64,000 nt of DNA from Ignavibacteria bacterium (GTDB lineage: Bacteria > Bacteroidota > Ignavibacteria > Ignavibacteriales > SURF-24), in contig JAAXKQ010000003.1 of assembly GCA_025612245.1 (NCBI GenBank), positions 124,001-188,000 of the forward strand. The letters are read 5' to 3'. This document shows, piece after piece, positions 17,752 to 26,124 of this stretch. The notes beneath the pieces were generated by a model, which worked only from the letters and a program-made list of their open reading frames with translations, was not told the DNA's origin and ran no database searches. Within the stretch, counting starts at the first letter, position 1, and every line of letters starts with the position of its first letter. The position numbers and the translations under genes were made by a program.

Positions 17752-17786
17752 AAAAAAAAGCCCCGCGGCTCTTCCCGGGGGCTTTT
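17752..17786 (-). terminator. Terminator between convergent genes
   Basis: AAAAGCCCC pairs with GGGGCTTTT. On the minus strand the hairpin is followed by eight T residues, so it mainly terminates the lipoprotein gene. It may also stop the barrel gene transcript. Confidence 0.8.
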
Positions 17787-17810
17787 CCAAACTTCTTATT
17801 AATATCCAAA

Positions 17811-18533
17811 TTACGACCAGGTTCCCTGGTGGCGGATATTGCCTGAAGAGTCGTACTGCCACCACTCTCCCGAGCCATCTGGCTTCCACATGGCTTTATA
17901 CGAAAGTGTGCTTCCGAAATAAAGCAGCACCTGTCCCGATTTGTCGGTATTTTCCGAAGCCTCAATTCTGGTTCTCACGCTGCCGTTGTAGTACTCTCTT
18001 AAAGTTGCGGTAAGTGAGCCGTCGTCATTTTTCTGCCAGCTGTAGTCACCGGTAAGCAGATTGGTATTCTCCTTAAACAGGCTCCAGGTTCCGGTCTTTC
18101 CGTCAGCGCTTGAGGTCCCCTGTAGCGCAAGCCAGTTATCGTAGTTTACGCTGTCCTTAGTGCCGTTTATAGTCAGTTTCCAGGCGTAAGACCCGTCGGC
18201 AAGCCTGGTTGTAGTAAGTATTGCAGTAATTGAACCGCTCACATACTTTCTTATCCAGGTGCTGTCCAAATATGTAGCCTCAACATTCCTGAACATGTCT
18301 GTATAATTCCTCAACAAGCTCAGGCCCGAGAAATAGCCTTTTATCAGCTGCAGGGCCGGGTCGCTGGAATTTGAAGCCGGTCCGTTCAGGTTTACATCCG
18401 GCACGGCCGGCGGAGTATTGCTGAAGCTTTGCTCCTTAGTTGCTGAAGGATTTGAATCGTCTTTTGAACAGCCAGAGGCAAGAAAAGCGAGTACGAAGAA
18501 AGAAATAATTAAAAAGCTGTATGACCTTTTCAT
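17811..18533 (-). CDS. Lipoprotein of unknown function
   Basis: The 240-residue product carries a lipoprotein signal with the lipobox FLASGC followed by SKDDSN. The mature part contains repeated Trp-containing strands such as SYAWKLTINGT, KTGTWSLFK, LTGDYSWQKNDDGSLTATLREYY and EWWQYDSSGNIRHQGTW, suggesting a beta-rich, possibly MORN-like antiparallel fold. I do not recognise a family. It is a single gene with GGAG upstream of the ATG, divided from the convergent barrel gene by a terminator. Confidence 0.75.
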   Translation of the reverse strand: MKRSYSFLIISFFVLAFLASGCSKDDSNPSATKEQSFSNTPPAVPDVNLNGPASNSSDPALQLIKGYFSGLSLLRNYTDMFRNVEATYLDSTWIRKYVSGSITAILTTTRLADGSYAWKLTINGTKDSVNYDNWLALQGTSSADGKTGTWSLFKENTNLLTGDYSWQKNDDGSLTATLREYYNGSVRTRIEASENTDKSGQVLLYFGSTLSYKAMWKPDGSGEWWQYDSSGNIRHQGTWS

Positions 18534-18845
18534 AGAATCGTCTCCTTTATTTTTTATACTTACTTTCTGATTTTAAGCTTCAGAACCCTGGAAACCACGG
18601 CAAAGCATAGTCATCTTTTTGCGATATAATATGATATGAAATCTTTTTCCTCTAGTCAAAACCTTTTTAGCGGGATTACTGAAAATTGGCCGGGTAAAAT
18701 AATATGGACTGCATGCAGCATCACCCGGAAGGGGGAAAACTTAATATCTTTATGAGTATGGGAGCTATAAAGCCCGGGCCCGGTAATTACTTTATATACC
18801 AGGCCCATGCTTTAATCTTCAGAAGTCACGGTATTCAAATAAAAT
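18534..18845. other. Intergenic region, promoter of the lipoprotein gene
   Basis: About 310 bases. The left part must hold the minus-strand promoter and leader of the lipoprotein gene, and the right part is the 3' flank of the EreA/ChaN-like gene. No convincing gene or structured RNA is visible. Confidence 0.4.
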
Positions 18846-20393
18846 TTATTTGCAATATTCAGAGTTTCGCCACCAGGTGGTCCAGTCTTCTTCGTTTTCA
18901 AAGTTCTGTGAGGTTTCTTTTTTAAGGTATTCAACAGCCTTATTTTTTTCCGCCTTAGTTGCGACCCAGAGTAAATTTATCAGGTCTTCAATTATCATCG
19001 GCCTGGAATACTGGTTCAGGCATTTTTTATAATACTCAGCCTTACGCTCCGGTGCTAATTCATTTTTATTCCATATCGAAGCCATCGTCATTTGGCTTAA
19101 GTCGTATATGTATCTCTGTGAAACAGGAGGCTTTGAGGAGGCAAGAAAATCTATTCTTTTTTTAATCAGTTCCTGGTTATAAATTACGTCTGCCATATTC
19201 GCCTTCCAGTCCGATCTCCATTTTTTCCACTTATCCAGCTCGCCCATAACCGCAGCGGAATCCTTTAACATAAAAACTTCCATTTCCCTGCCGGATACTT
19301 CAGATAAATAATACAGGCAGGTGAAGAGGTTGCCTCTGTGAAGGTCGCTGTTCATGTTATAAAACATACCCGCTTTATTCAATATACAGTCTATGAGAGT
19401 CTCGCTTGGGATCTGGGATATATGCTTCATTCTGATATTCCTGTCGAATATCAAAAACGATGCGTCCTGGCTTGAGACAAAGAAGTTATTTGGAACTGCC
19501 ACCCCCTCGAAGACCGAATTATCTATTACATAGTTCTTATCCAGCATTCTATATGCTTTGCTCAGCCAGGTAAGTTTATCAAAAGACATCTGGTCTACTC
19601 TATATATTCCCCCTTCGTCCTTAAAATGCTCATTCAGGTAGTGTGCAATATAATACCCCTGTTCATTGCTGTTTTCCAGTTTTTTCTCTTTCATAATGGA
19701 AAAATGCCCGCTGCCGTAAAATATTACTGCTCTTGCATCAGGTTCCTTTTCCAAAAGGTCTATCACCTTTTTTGATGAATATTCGTCCCTTTCTTTCAGG
19801 AAATACTGATCCCGTTTTTCGGTGTTCCAGTTGGAAAGATCGAGAACTTTCTCAGGGCCGAATATCCTAAATGAAACCCTTTTATTTTCAGGGATAGCTT
19901 TATTTATCCCTTCAATTCTTTTATGTATCTGCCCCAGCTGATAATAAAATTCAATCATACCAGTTGTAAACTGAAATCCCATAAATTCTGTAGGACTAAC
20001 AGCATCATAAGGATTTCCTGACTCAATGAACCGGTAAATATCGGCCACCATTTCAGAATCAGATTCCAGAATAAGATATAATTTGGCAGGATATTTGGAA
20101 TTATTCCCCTGTTTAATGTCTTTCTCGAGAGTATCCACCCAATAGTTAAGGAAGTCAGTAACTGTTTTCATGTAAACAGTTTCCCCGTGGCCGTTATCGG
20201 CCAGCATCAGAACGCGGTGATCCTTGAGCTTTTCAAGGAAGAAACTGTTATAATCATACTGTGCATTAGACTTGATAAGGTTAGCTACTCCCTCCTCAAG
20301 ATACTTCTGAGCGGCAGACTTGCCGGGAAGAAAGATTAAAAGGAGTAATGGAAAGAGAAAGCAAAAATAAGTTTTTCTAAGAAAGTCCGGCAT
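18846..20393 (-). CDS. Exported EreA/ChaN-like superfamily protein
   Basis: The 515-residue protein has a signal peptide (hydrophobic core FCFLFPLLLLIFLPG, then SAAQ). Two histidine motifs, LMLADNGHGETVYMK near residue 60 and AVIFYGSGHFSIMKEKK near residue 235, with an acidic LYLILESDSEM between them, recall the erythromycin-esterase/ChaN/TIKI superfamily. In that superfamily, such His and Glu residues form a metal-independent hydrolase or haem/iron-binding site. The C-terminal half is helical and unfamiliar. Its substrate is unknown; I would not call it an antibiotic esterase. It is divergent from the citrate-lyase operon. Confidence 0.5.
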   Translation of the reverse strand: MPDFLRKTYFCFLFPLLLLIFLPGKSAAQKYLEEGVANLIKSNAQYDYNSFFLEKLKDHRVLMLADNGHGETVYMKTVTDFLNYWVDTLEKDIKQGNNSKYPAKLYLILESDSEMVADIYRFIESGNPYDAVSPTEFMGFQFTTGMIEFYYQLGQIHKRIEGINKAIPENKRVSFRIFGPEKVLDLSNWNTEKRDQYFLKERDEYSSKKVIDLLEKEPDARAVIFYGSGHFSIMKEKKLENSNEQGYYIAHYLNEHFKDEGGIYRVDQMSFDKLTWLSKAYRMLDKNYVIDNSVFEGVAVPNNFFVSSQDASFLIFDRNIRMKHISQIPSETLIDCILNKAGMFYNMNSDLHRGNLFTCLYYLSEVSGREMEVFMLKDSAAVMGELDKWKKWRSDWKANMADVIYNQELIKKRIDFLASSKPPVSQRYIYDLSQMTMASIWNKNELAPERKAEYYKKCLNQYSRPMIIEDLINLLWVATKAEKNKAVEYLKKETSQNFENEEDWTTWWRNSEYCK

Positions 20394-20756
20394 TTTAACT
20401 CCTCAGGGATATTGTGACATTTTGCATTAAAGTGTTTTAATCTGCAAAAGACAGCATAAAATTTGCAAAAATTTTCATTTATTGCAAGTTTTATTAAAGA
20501 AGAGCACTGCTCATATTTTTAGGGGTAAGGTTGACACGTTCTTTGACACGCAAAATCCACACTCCGTTAAGATTTTCCTCTCTTCAGAAAATTATCCATG
20601 CGTCCTGTAGACCGAAGTCAAATGCATTCTTTAAAGCCTCTCTTTCCCGGGAATGGAGGCCTTATTACGGTTATCCCTTTTCCTGCTTGCTAACATAAAA
20701 GGAATTATCTAATTTATATGTCGACATTTCAACAATTCACAAAAAAGGACTCATTT
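20394..20756. promoter_or_regulatory. Divergent regulatory region upstream of the citrate-lyase operon
   Basis: This 363-base region separates the EreA/ChaN-like gene from the dehydrogenase. It contains a direct repeat TTGACACG at 20531-20538 and 20543-20550, offset by 12 bases. It also has a hairpin with GCCTC (20636-20640) pairing GAGGC (20656-20660) around the palindrome TTCCCGGGAA (20644-20653). The repeat could be a tandem activator or repressor site and the hairpin could lie in the leader. Both are unassigned. Confidence 0.35.
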
Positions 20757-21932
20757 ATGCGCACAATAGTATCAATGCCGGGTGACGGTATAGGCAAAAC
20801 GGTTCTTCCTGAGGCAATCAGGGTTTTGGATGCAGTTGGTTTTGAGGCGAATTATGTCCATGGTGATATTGGATGGGATTTCTGGATAAAGGAAGGTAAT
20901 GCACTGCCGCAAAGAACGATTGACCTCCTGGCAGAACATAAAATTGGACTTTTCGGGGCCATTACCAGCAAACCTAAAGAAGCGGCGGCAAGGGAATTAG
21001 ATCCCGCCCTGCGCGACAAAGGATACGTTTATTTCAGCCCTATTGTTGGATTAAGACAGCATTTCAACCTGGATATCTGCATACGCCCCTGCATGTCCTT
21101 TAAGGGTAACCCGCTGAATTTTATTAGAAGGACGGCTTCGGGTTTCGAAGAGCCGCTGGTTAATGCGGTCATATTCAGGCAGAATACGGAAGGCCTTTAT
21201 GCGGGCGTGGAATGGACCAATCCCCCGAAACAGGTCCGCGATGCCCTGGAAACACACCCGAAGATGAAGTTCTTTAAGGATACCCCCAGTGAGGACCTTG
21301 CCGTATCGACGCGTATCGTAACCCGGAAGGCGTCAAGAAGAATACTTACGGCTGCCTTTGAGTATGCTAAAAAGTTCGGCTACAAGAACCTTACTTTGTG
21401 CGAAAAGCCAAACGTCCTACGGGAAACCTCTGGCATGATGTTCAAGGAAGCAAGAGAGATTGCTAAGAATTACCCGGGCATCGAGCTCTGGGATACGAAC
21501 ATAGATGCACAGATGATGTGGCTGACAAAAAACCCTGAAAGTTACGGCGTAATTGTGGCTGAAAACATGTTCGGCGACATTATAAGCGACGGCTTTGCAG
21601 GACTCGTAGGCGGACTCGGTTTTGCCTGCAGCGCAAACATAGGCCAGGAAGTGGCAGTATTTGAACCCACACACGGCTCCGCCCCAAAATACCAGGAACT
21701 GAACCCATCAATCGTCAACCCTATAGCAATGATACTAAGCGCCTGCATGATGCTCGACCATATTGGAGAAAGTGAAAAGGCAGGAAAAATCCGCGGCGCC
21801 ATCTCTCGCGTAATTGAAGAAGGCTGCGTTAAGACCTACGACATGATGAAGCTTAAGGGAGGCCCCGAAGTCTTTAAGCACGGCGCCTCAACAACACAGG
21901 AAATGACAGATGCCATAATTGCCAGACTCTAG
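20757..21932 (+). CDS. Isocitrate/homoisocitrate-type dehydrogenase
   Basis: The 391-residue enzyme is a beta-decarboxylating dehydrogenase (isocitrate/isopropylmalate/homoisocitrate family). The ATG with AAAAGGAC nearby and the protein start MRTIVSMPGDGIGK fit the family, so I reject the longer frame from 20718. Visible motifs include PGDGIGK, FRQNTEGLYAG, the metal-binding VAENMFGDIISD, and THGSAPKYQ. The family oxidises and decarboxylates a 2-hydroxy tricarboxylic or dicarboxylic acid using NAD(P). Because it is grouped with a homoaconitase-type hydratase and citrate lyase, isocitrate or a longer homologue is the likely substrate; sequence alone does not decide. Confidence 0.8.
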   Translation: MRTIVSMPGDGIGKTVLPEAIRVLDAVGFEANYVHGDIGWDFWIKEGNALPQRTIDLLAEHKIGLFGAITSKPKEAAARELDPALRDKGYVYFSPIVGLRQHFNLDICIRPCMSFKGNPLNFIRRTASGFEEPLVNAVIFRQNTEGLYAGVEWTNPPKQVRDALETHPKMKFFKDTPSEDLAVSTRIVTRKASRRILTAAFEYAKKFGYKNLTLCEKPNVLRETSGMMFKEAREIAKNYPGIELWDTNIDAQMMWLTKNPESYGVIVAENMFGDIISDGFAGLVGGLGFACSANIGQEVAVFEPTHGSAPKYQELNPSIVNPIAMILSACMMLDHIGESEKAGKIRGAISRVIEEGCVKTYDMMKLKGGPEVFKHGASTTQEMTDAIIARL

Positions 21933-21949
21933 GGCACAGGAGGAATACA

Positions 21950-22483
21950 ATGAGAGAAAAAGTATTAGAAATCTGGCCCGAGATCAACTGGATTCAAAAC
22001 GGGGAGCTGAGGGAAAAAGTGCTCCAATGCTGGATATATGCGATTGAAAACAGCGTACTTTCAGCCGGTGACCTGGAAAAAATCCCGTTCTCACTTCTCT
22101 TAAAGGACTGCAAAGTCAGCTTCATGAACCACAAGCGCACCTGCGTTCAGCTGGCCGTCAGCATGGCACGCATCATGAAGGAGAACTTCGGCGAAGAGAT
22201 TAAAATTGACATGGATACGCTCATTGCCGGAGCAATTTTAATCGACATTGGGAAACTCCTTGAATACGAGATGAAAGACGGAAAGCTTACAACGAGCGTT
22301 GCCGGGAAAATGCTCAGACACCCTTTCAGCGGCATCGGAATCGTTGACAGGTTCGGCATCCCGCCTGAGGTGGAGCACATAATTGCTACACATTCGAAGG
22401 AAGGAGACCTTGGGATGAGAACGGTTGAATCTATTATTGTTCACCACGCCGATTTTGTCAGCTTCGATCCGTTCAAGGCTTAA
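21950..22483 (+). CDS. Degenerate HD-domain protein in the citrate-lyase operon
   Basis: The 177-residue protein resembles HD-superfamily proteins: NHKRTCVQLA gives the first His, and the C-terminal VHHADF gives the last ligand pair. However, the core HD dyad is AGAILIDIGKLLEY, where Ile replaces the expected His before Asp. Loss of that ligand suggests altered or absent hydrolase activity and perhaps a regulatory role. It starts 17 bases after the dehydrogenase stop with AGGAGGA, so it is clearly co-translated. A terminator-like hairpin follows. I do not know its partner or substrate. Confidence 0.6.
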   Translation: MREKVLEIWPEINWIQNGELREKVLQCWIYAIENSVLSAGDLEKIPFSLLLKDCKVSFMNHKRTCVQLAVSMARIMKENFGEEIKIDMDTLIAGAILIDIGKLLEYEMKDGKLTTSVAGKMLRHPFSGIGIVDRFGIPPEVEHIIATHSKEGDLGMRTVESIIVHHADFVSFDPFKA

Positions 22484-22495
22484 GTCGTTTTTTTT

Positions 22496-22531
22496 TGGCA
22501 GGGGACATTCCCCTGCCATGAAATTTTTTCT
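22496..22531 (+). terminator. Intercistronic hairpin after the HD gene
   Basis: TGGCAGGGGA pairs with TCCCCTGCCA around a 3-base loop, followed by a T-rich tail with six Ts. It may terminate some transcripts before the hydratase gene, or act as a 3' stabiliser. Confidence 0.65.
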
Positions 22532-22631
22532 GTAAATGATCTTTCTGGTAAATGTTCTGTGATAATTGTTCTGTACTTTTTTCATTTCTTTAAGCACGAA
22601 ATTAAACTCTTTTTATTTAGGAGATTTGACG

Positions 22632-24596
22632 ATGGCTCAGACTTTAATTGAAAAAATTGCACAGAGATTCGCAGTCGGACTTTCCATTTCACAGCAGGTG
22701 CACGCCGGCGATTACATTTCGATCAGACCTGCCTACGTAATGACACACGATAATACGGGAGCCGTAATCCCGAAATTCAAAAGCATTGGGGCAACAAAAC
22801 TTCACGACCCCGGACAGGTCGTCAACACACTGGACCATAATGTTCAGGATAAAAGCGAAAAAAACCTCGAAAAATATAAAAAGATCGAGCAGTTCTCAAA
22901 ATCCATGGGCGCAGACTTCTACCCCGCAGGCCGCGGCATAGGACACCAGATAATGTGCGAGGAAGGGTACGCCTTCCCGGGCACCATGGTCGTAGCCTCA
23001 GACAGCCATTCCAATATGTACGGGGGACTTGGCTGCCTTGGAACACCTATCGTAAGAACAGACGCCGCGGCCATCTGGGCTACGGGCAGAACCTGGTGGC
23101 AGGTGCCCCCCGTTGCAAAGGTAGAACTCAAAGGAAGGCTTCAGGCAGGCGTAACGGGTAAAGACGTTATCATTGCCCTTTGCGGCTTCTTTAACCACGA
23201 TGAAGTCCTGAATCATGCTCTCGAATTTACTGGCCAGGGCACGGAATACCTGTCTATTGACGAGAGGCTTTCAATTGCCAACATGACTACCGAGTGGGGG
23301 GCCTTAGCCGGAGTATTCCCCATTGACAGCCTTACAATCCAGTGGCTTAAAGTACGCGAAAAATACCTTTCGGAAAGGGGCCCTTCAGGGGTTAATTCTG
23401 ATTCAAAGGGCTACAACATGCGCATAAACAAGGAAAGGATAGAGCGCCTTGAGGAGGAATGCCTCGGGGCGGATAGCGGCGCCTACTACGCAAAGGAAAT
23501 TGAAATAGACCTCTCCTCTGTTCAGCCTTATGTTTCTGGACCCAATACAGTAAAGATAATGACGCCGGTTTCGGAAATAAAAGATAAAGACATCAGGATC
23601 AACAAGGCATACCTCGTCTCCTGCGTCAACAGCCGCCTTGAGGACCTTTCCGAAGCAGCCAGGATTGTCAGGGGGAAGAAAGTCCCGGAAGGCGTCAGCT
23701 TCTACATTGCAGCGGCTTCAAGCGAGGTTCAGTCCGAAAGCGAAAAGCGCGGCGACTGGCAGACGCTTCTTGAAGCAGGAGCAATTCCTCTGCCCCCGGG
23801 CTGCGGCCCGTGCATCGGCCTTGGAACCGGGCTTCTTGAAGACGGTGAAGTAGGAATTTCAGCTACGAACAGGAATTTCAAGGGCAGGATGGGCTCTCCA
23901 AACGCCCAGGCATACCTGGCCTCCCCTGCCGTCGTAGCCTCAAGCGCAATTGCGGGAAAGATCACTTATGGCTGGAACGGAAAAGCCTCCACCCTTTCCG
24001 GAACAATCAGAGAACCCAAGAATAGCCTGCCTTCGGAACGTGAAGTCAAAATCATTGATGGATTCCCTGAAAAGCTTACCGGTGAAATCATATTCTGCCA
24101 CCAGGATAACATGAATACCGACGGCATCTATCCCGGTAGATACACCTACAACGACGATATGACTCCAGAAGAACAGGCTGCAGTTGTAATGGAAAATTAC
24201 GACCCGGAATTCGTCAGGGTTGTAAATAAGGGCGACATACTTGCCGGAGGCTTCAACTTCGGAACAGGAAGTTCAAGAGAGCAGGCTGCAACTGCCCTCA
24301 AGTACAGGGGCATTCAGTTGGTCGTTGCGGGTTCTTTTAACGAGACCTACAAAAGAAACGCATTGAATAACGGATTCCTTCTTATTGAGGCTCCTGAACT
24401 AATAAGGGATCTGAAGAGTAAATTCGGACAGGCAAAGCTGACCGTTAAGACCGGAATTATGGCTGAAATCGATTTCAGGCATTCTGTCCTAAAGACCCCA
24501 AGCGCCGGGCAGTATCATATTAGTCCCGTTGGCACCGCAGCGCAGGAACTTATTGTAGCCGGCGGCCTTGAGAACTGGGTTAAGAACAACTTGTAA
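22632..24596 (+). CDS. Homoaconitase-type aconitate hydratase
   Basis: The 654-residue Fe-S hydratase is a single chain with the large catalytic and small swivel domains of aconitase. I use the ATG at 22632 (MAQTLIEKIA) after AGGAG. Cluster cysteines appear in YLVSCVNSR and in GCGPCIGL. SDSHSNMYGGLGCLGTPIVRTDAA and ATGRTWWQVPPVAKVEL closely recall fungal Lys4 homoaconitase rather than the standard AcnA/AcnB. The swivel domain has GGFNFGTGSSREQAATAL. The reaction is hydration/dehydration of a citrate-like acid, and homocitrate, citrate or a methylated relative are all possible. Position before MmgE/PrpD and citrate lyase favours a citrate-type substrate. Confidence 0.8.
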   Translation: MAQTLIEKIAQRFAVGLSISQQVHAGDYISIRPAYVMTHDNTGAVIPKFKSIGATKLHDPGQVVNTLDHNVQDKSEKNLEKYKKIEQFSKSMGADFYPAGRGIGHQIMCEEGYAFPGTMVVASDSHSNMYGGLGCLGTPIVRTDAAAIWATGRTWWQVPPVAKVELKGRLQAGVTGKDVIIALCGFFNHDEVLNHALEFTGQGTEYLSIDERLSIANMTTEWGALAGVFPIDSLTIQWLKVREKYLSERGPSGVNSDSKGYNMRINKERIERLEEECLGADSGAYYAKEIEIDLSSVQPYVSGPNTVKIMTPVSEIKDKDIRINKAYLVSCVNSRLEDLSEAARIVRGKKVPEGVSFYIAAASSEVQSESEKRGDWQTLLEAGAIPLPPGCGPCIGLGTGLLEDGEVGISATNRNFKGRMGSPNAQAYLASPAVVASSAIAGKITYGWNGKASTLSGTIREPKNSLPSEREVKIIDGFPEKLTGEIIFCHQDNMNTDGIYPGRYTYNDDMTPEEQAAVVMENYDPEFVRVVNKGDILAGGFNFGTGSSREQAATALKYRGIQLVVAGSFNETYKRNALNNGFLLIEAPELIRDLKSKFGQAKLTVKTGIMAEIDFRHSVLKTPSAGQYHISPVGTAAQELIVAGGLENWVKNNL

Positions 24597-24613
24597 GACT
24601 CATAAATCTTGTC

Positions 24614-24642
24614 GGGTGCCGGGTTCTATCTCAGAGGCACCC
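24614..24642 (+). other. Intercistronic hairpin after the hydratase
   Basis: GGGTGCC pairs with GGCACCC around a 15-base loop, without a real T-run. It lies in the 77-base gap before the MmgE/PrpD gene and looks like an mRNA-processing or stability hairpin rather than a terminator. Confidence 0.5.
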
Positions 24643-24673
24643 TTTAGCAACAAATTTTAATCAGAGAGGTATT

Positions 24674-26041
24674 ATGGAAAAGTCATTTTCTCGTCAGATT
24701 GCCGAATTTGCTGTTAATCTTAAATATGAAGACCTTCCTGCTGAAGTAGTCAATGAGGTAAAAAGATACCTCTACGACTCCATCGGATGTGCCTACGGGG
24801 GCTACAGCACAAAAGACGTAAATATTTTGAGGGATATTTATAAAGAGATCGGCGGAACTGAACAGGCAACACTGATCGGATTCGGCGACAGGATTCCTGC
24901 CGTAAACGCCACACTGGTCAATTCACTCATGATCCGCGCCCTGGATTTTAACGACATTTACTGGAAGGAAGACCCCTCGCATCCCTCAGACCTTATTCCG
25001 GCGGCCCTTTCGGCCGCAGAGATTAACGGCGCACCCATGAAGGATGTAATTACCGCAATTGTGCTTGCCTATGAATTTGAGCAGCGCCTCTGCGAGTTTG
25101 CATTACCAGGCGTACGTGAACGCAAGTGGCATCATGCAACCCTTACACAATTCGTTTCGCCAATTGCCGCGGGCAAGGTGCTCAAACTTAACTCCGACCA
25201 GATGGTAAATGCAATCGGCATAAACGGCTGCCATAACCATACAATAGGATGCCCTACGGCCGGTAAGCTTACGATGATGAAAAACACGGTGGACCCGATG
25301 GCCGTTCAGGCGGGAGTCTTTGCAGCACTCATGGCTCAGAAAGGTTACACCGGCACTGAAGCCATCTTTGAGGGTAAGGAAGGCTTTATGGATGTATTCG
25401 GCCCCCGCTGGGACCAGGATAAGCTGCTGTGCGACCTTGGGAAAAGCTTTAAGATAATGGAATGCGGCATGAAGGCATTTCCCACCGAAGCACTCACCCA
25501 TACGCACATTACGTGCACGCTTAAAGCGGTCACAAAAAACAATATCAGCTACAAAGATATCGAATCCGTTACGGTCACAACAATTGCCCGCGCCTGCGAC
25601 ATACTCTTCGATCCGCACAAGTACCGCCCCGAATCCAGGGAAACCGCGGACCACTCGCTTCCCTACTGCATTGCAGCCGCCCTGGTGGATCATAAAATTA
25701 CTACAGATTCATTTTCAGAAAAAAAACTGAAAGACCCAGCAATCTGGGAGGTAATAGACAGGATCCACGGCGAAGCATCAGTTGAATTTGAAAAAATGTT
25801 CCCCGCCAGGCAGCCTTCCAGGGTGAGGGTCAAAACCAAGGACGGAAGGGAGTTTACAGAATACCTGGAATACCCGAAGGGAGACCCCAGGGAACCGATG
25901 ACCATGGAAGACCTCGAAAATAAATTTAACGCGCTTTCAAACAAGCTGCTTTCACCGGAAAAGCAGAAGTCAATAAAAGAAACCATATTCAGCTGTGAAA
26001 ACCTTTCAGCTAATGAATTCATGGCTAGTCTGGTAGTCTAG
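24674..26041 (+). CDS. MmgE/PrpD family protein
   Basis: The 455-residue product shows MmgE/PrpD-family features: EVVNEVKRYLYDSIGCAYGGYSTKD at the start, LDFNDIYWKEDPSHPSDLIPAALSAAE, and AFPTEALTHTHI. The family includes 2-methylcitrate dehydratase (PrpD) and cis-aconitate decarboxylase. It uses no metal or organic cofactor. In this operon it would handle citrate-like acids, either as a second dehydratase or as a decarboxylase giving itaconate-type products. The gene is intact and well translated (GAGAGG before the ATG). No 2-methylcitrate synthase or lyase is visible, so a propionate-cycle role is not demonstrated. Confidence 0.85.
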   Translation: MEKSFSRQIAEFAVNLKYEDLPAEVVNEVKRYLYDSIGCAYGGYSTKDVNILRDIYKEIGGTEQATLIGFGDRIPAVNATLVNSLMIRALDFNDIYWKEDPSHPSDLIPAALSAAEINGAPMKDVITAIVLAYEFEQRLCEFALPGVRERKWHHATLTQFVSPIAAGKVLKLNSDQMVNAIGINGCHNHTIGCPTAGKLTMMKNTVDPMAVQAGVFAALMAQKGYTGTEAIFEGKEGFMDVFGPRWDQDKLLCDLGKSFKIMECGMKAFPTEALTHTHITCTLKAVTKNNISYKDIESVTVTTIARACDILFDPHKYRPESRETADHSLPYCIAAALVDHKITTDSFSEKKLKDPAIWEVIDRIHGEASVEFEKMFPARQPSRVRVKTKDGREFTEYLEYPKGDPREPMTMEDLENKFNALSNKLLSPEKQKSIKETIFSCENLSANEFMASLVV

Positions 26042-26065
26042 AAAATCCTGAATGAAATAATATAA

Positions 26066-26091
26066 GGCATTAAGGCCTGTGCCTTAATGCC
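26066..26091 (+). other. Intercistronic hairpin before citDE
   Basis: An 11-base perfect stem, GGCATTAAGGC with its complement, encloses the tetraloop CTGT. It is not followed by a T-run. It is the third hairpin inside this operon and separates the MmgE/PrpD gene from the CitD-CitE fusion. Confidence 0.7.
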
Positions 26092-26124
26092 GGATTTAAC
26101 TTCAATTAACTGCGAGAGACTAAT

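Noticed and set aside
18534-18845. Possible structured RNA (GGAAACC and GCAAAGC words recall a cyclic-di-GMP aptamer)
   Set aside because: The words are in the wrong order and spacing, and no consistent paired stems can be drawn.
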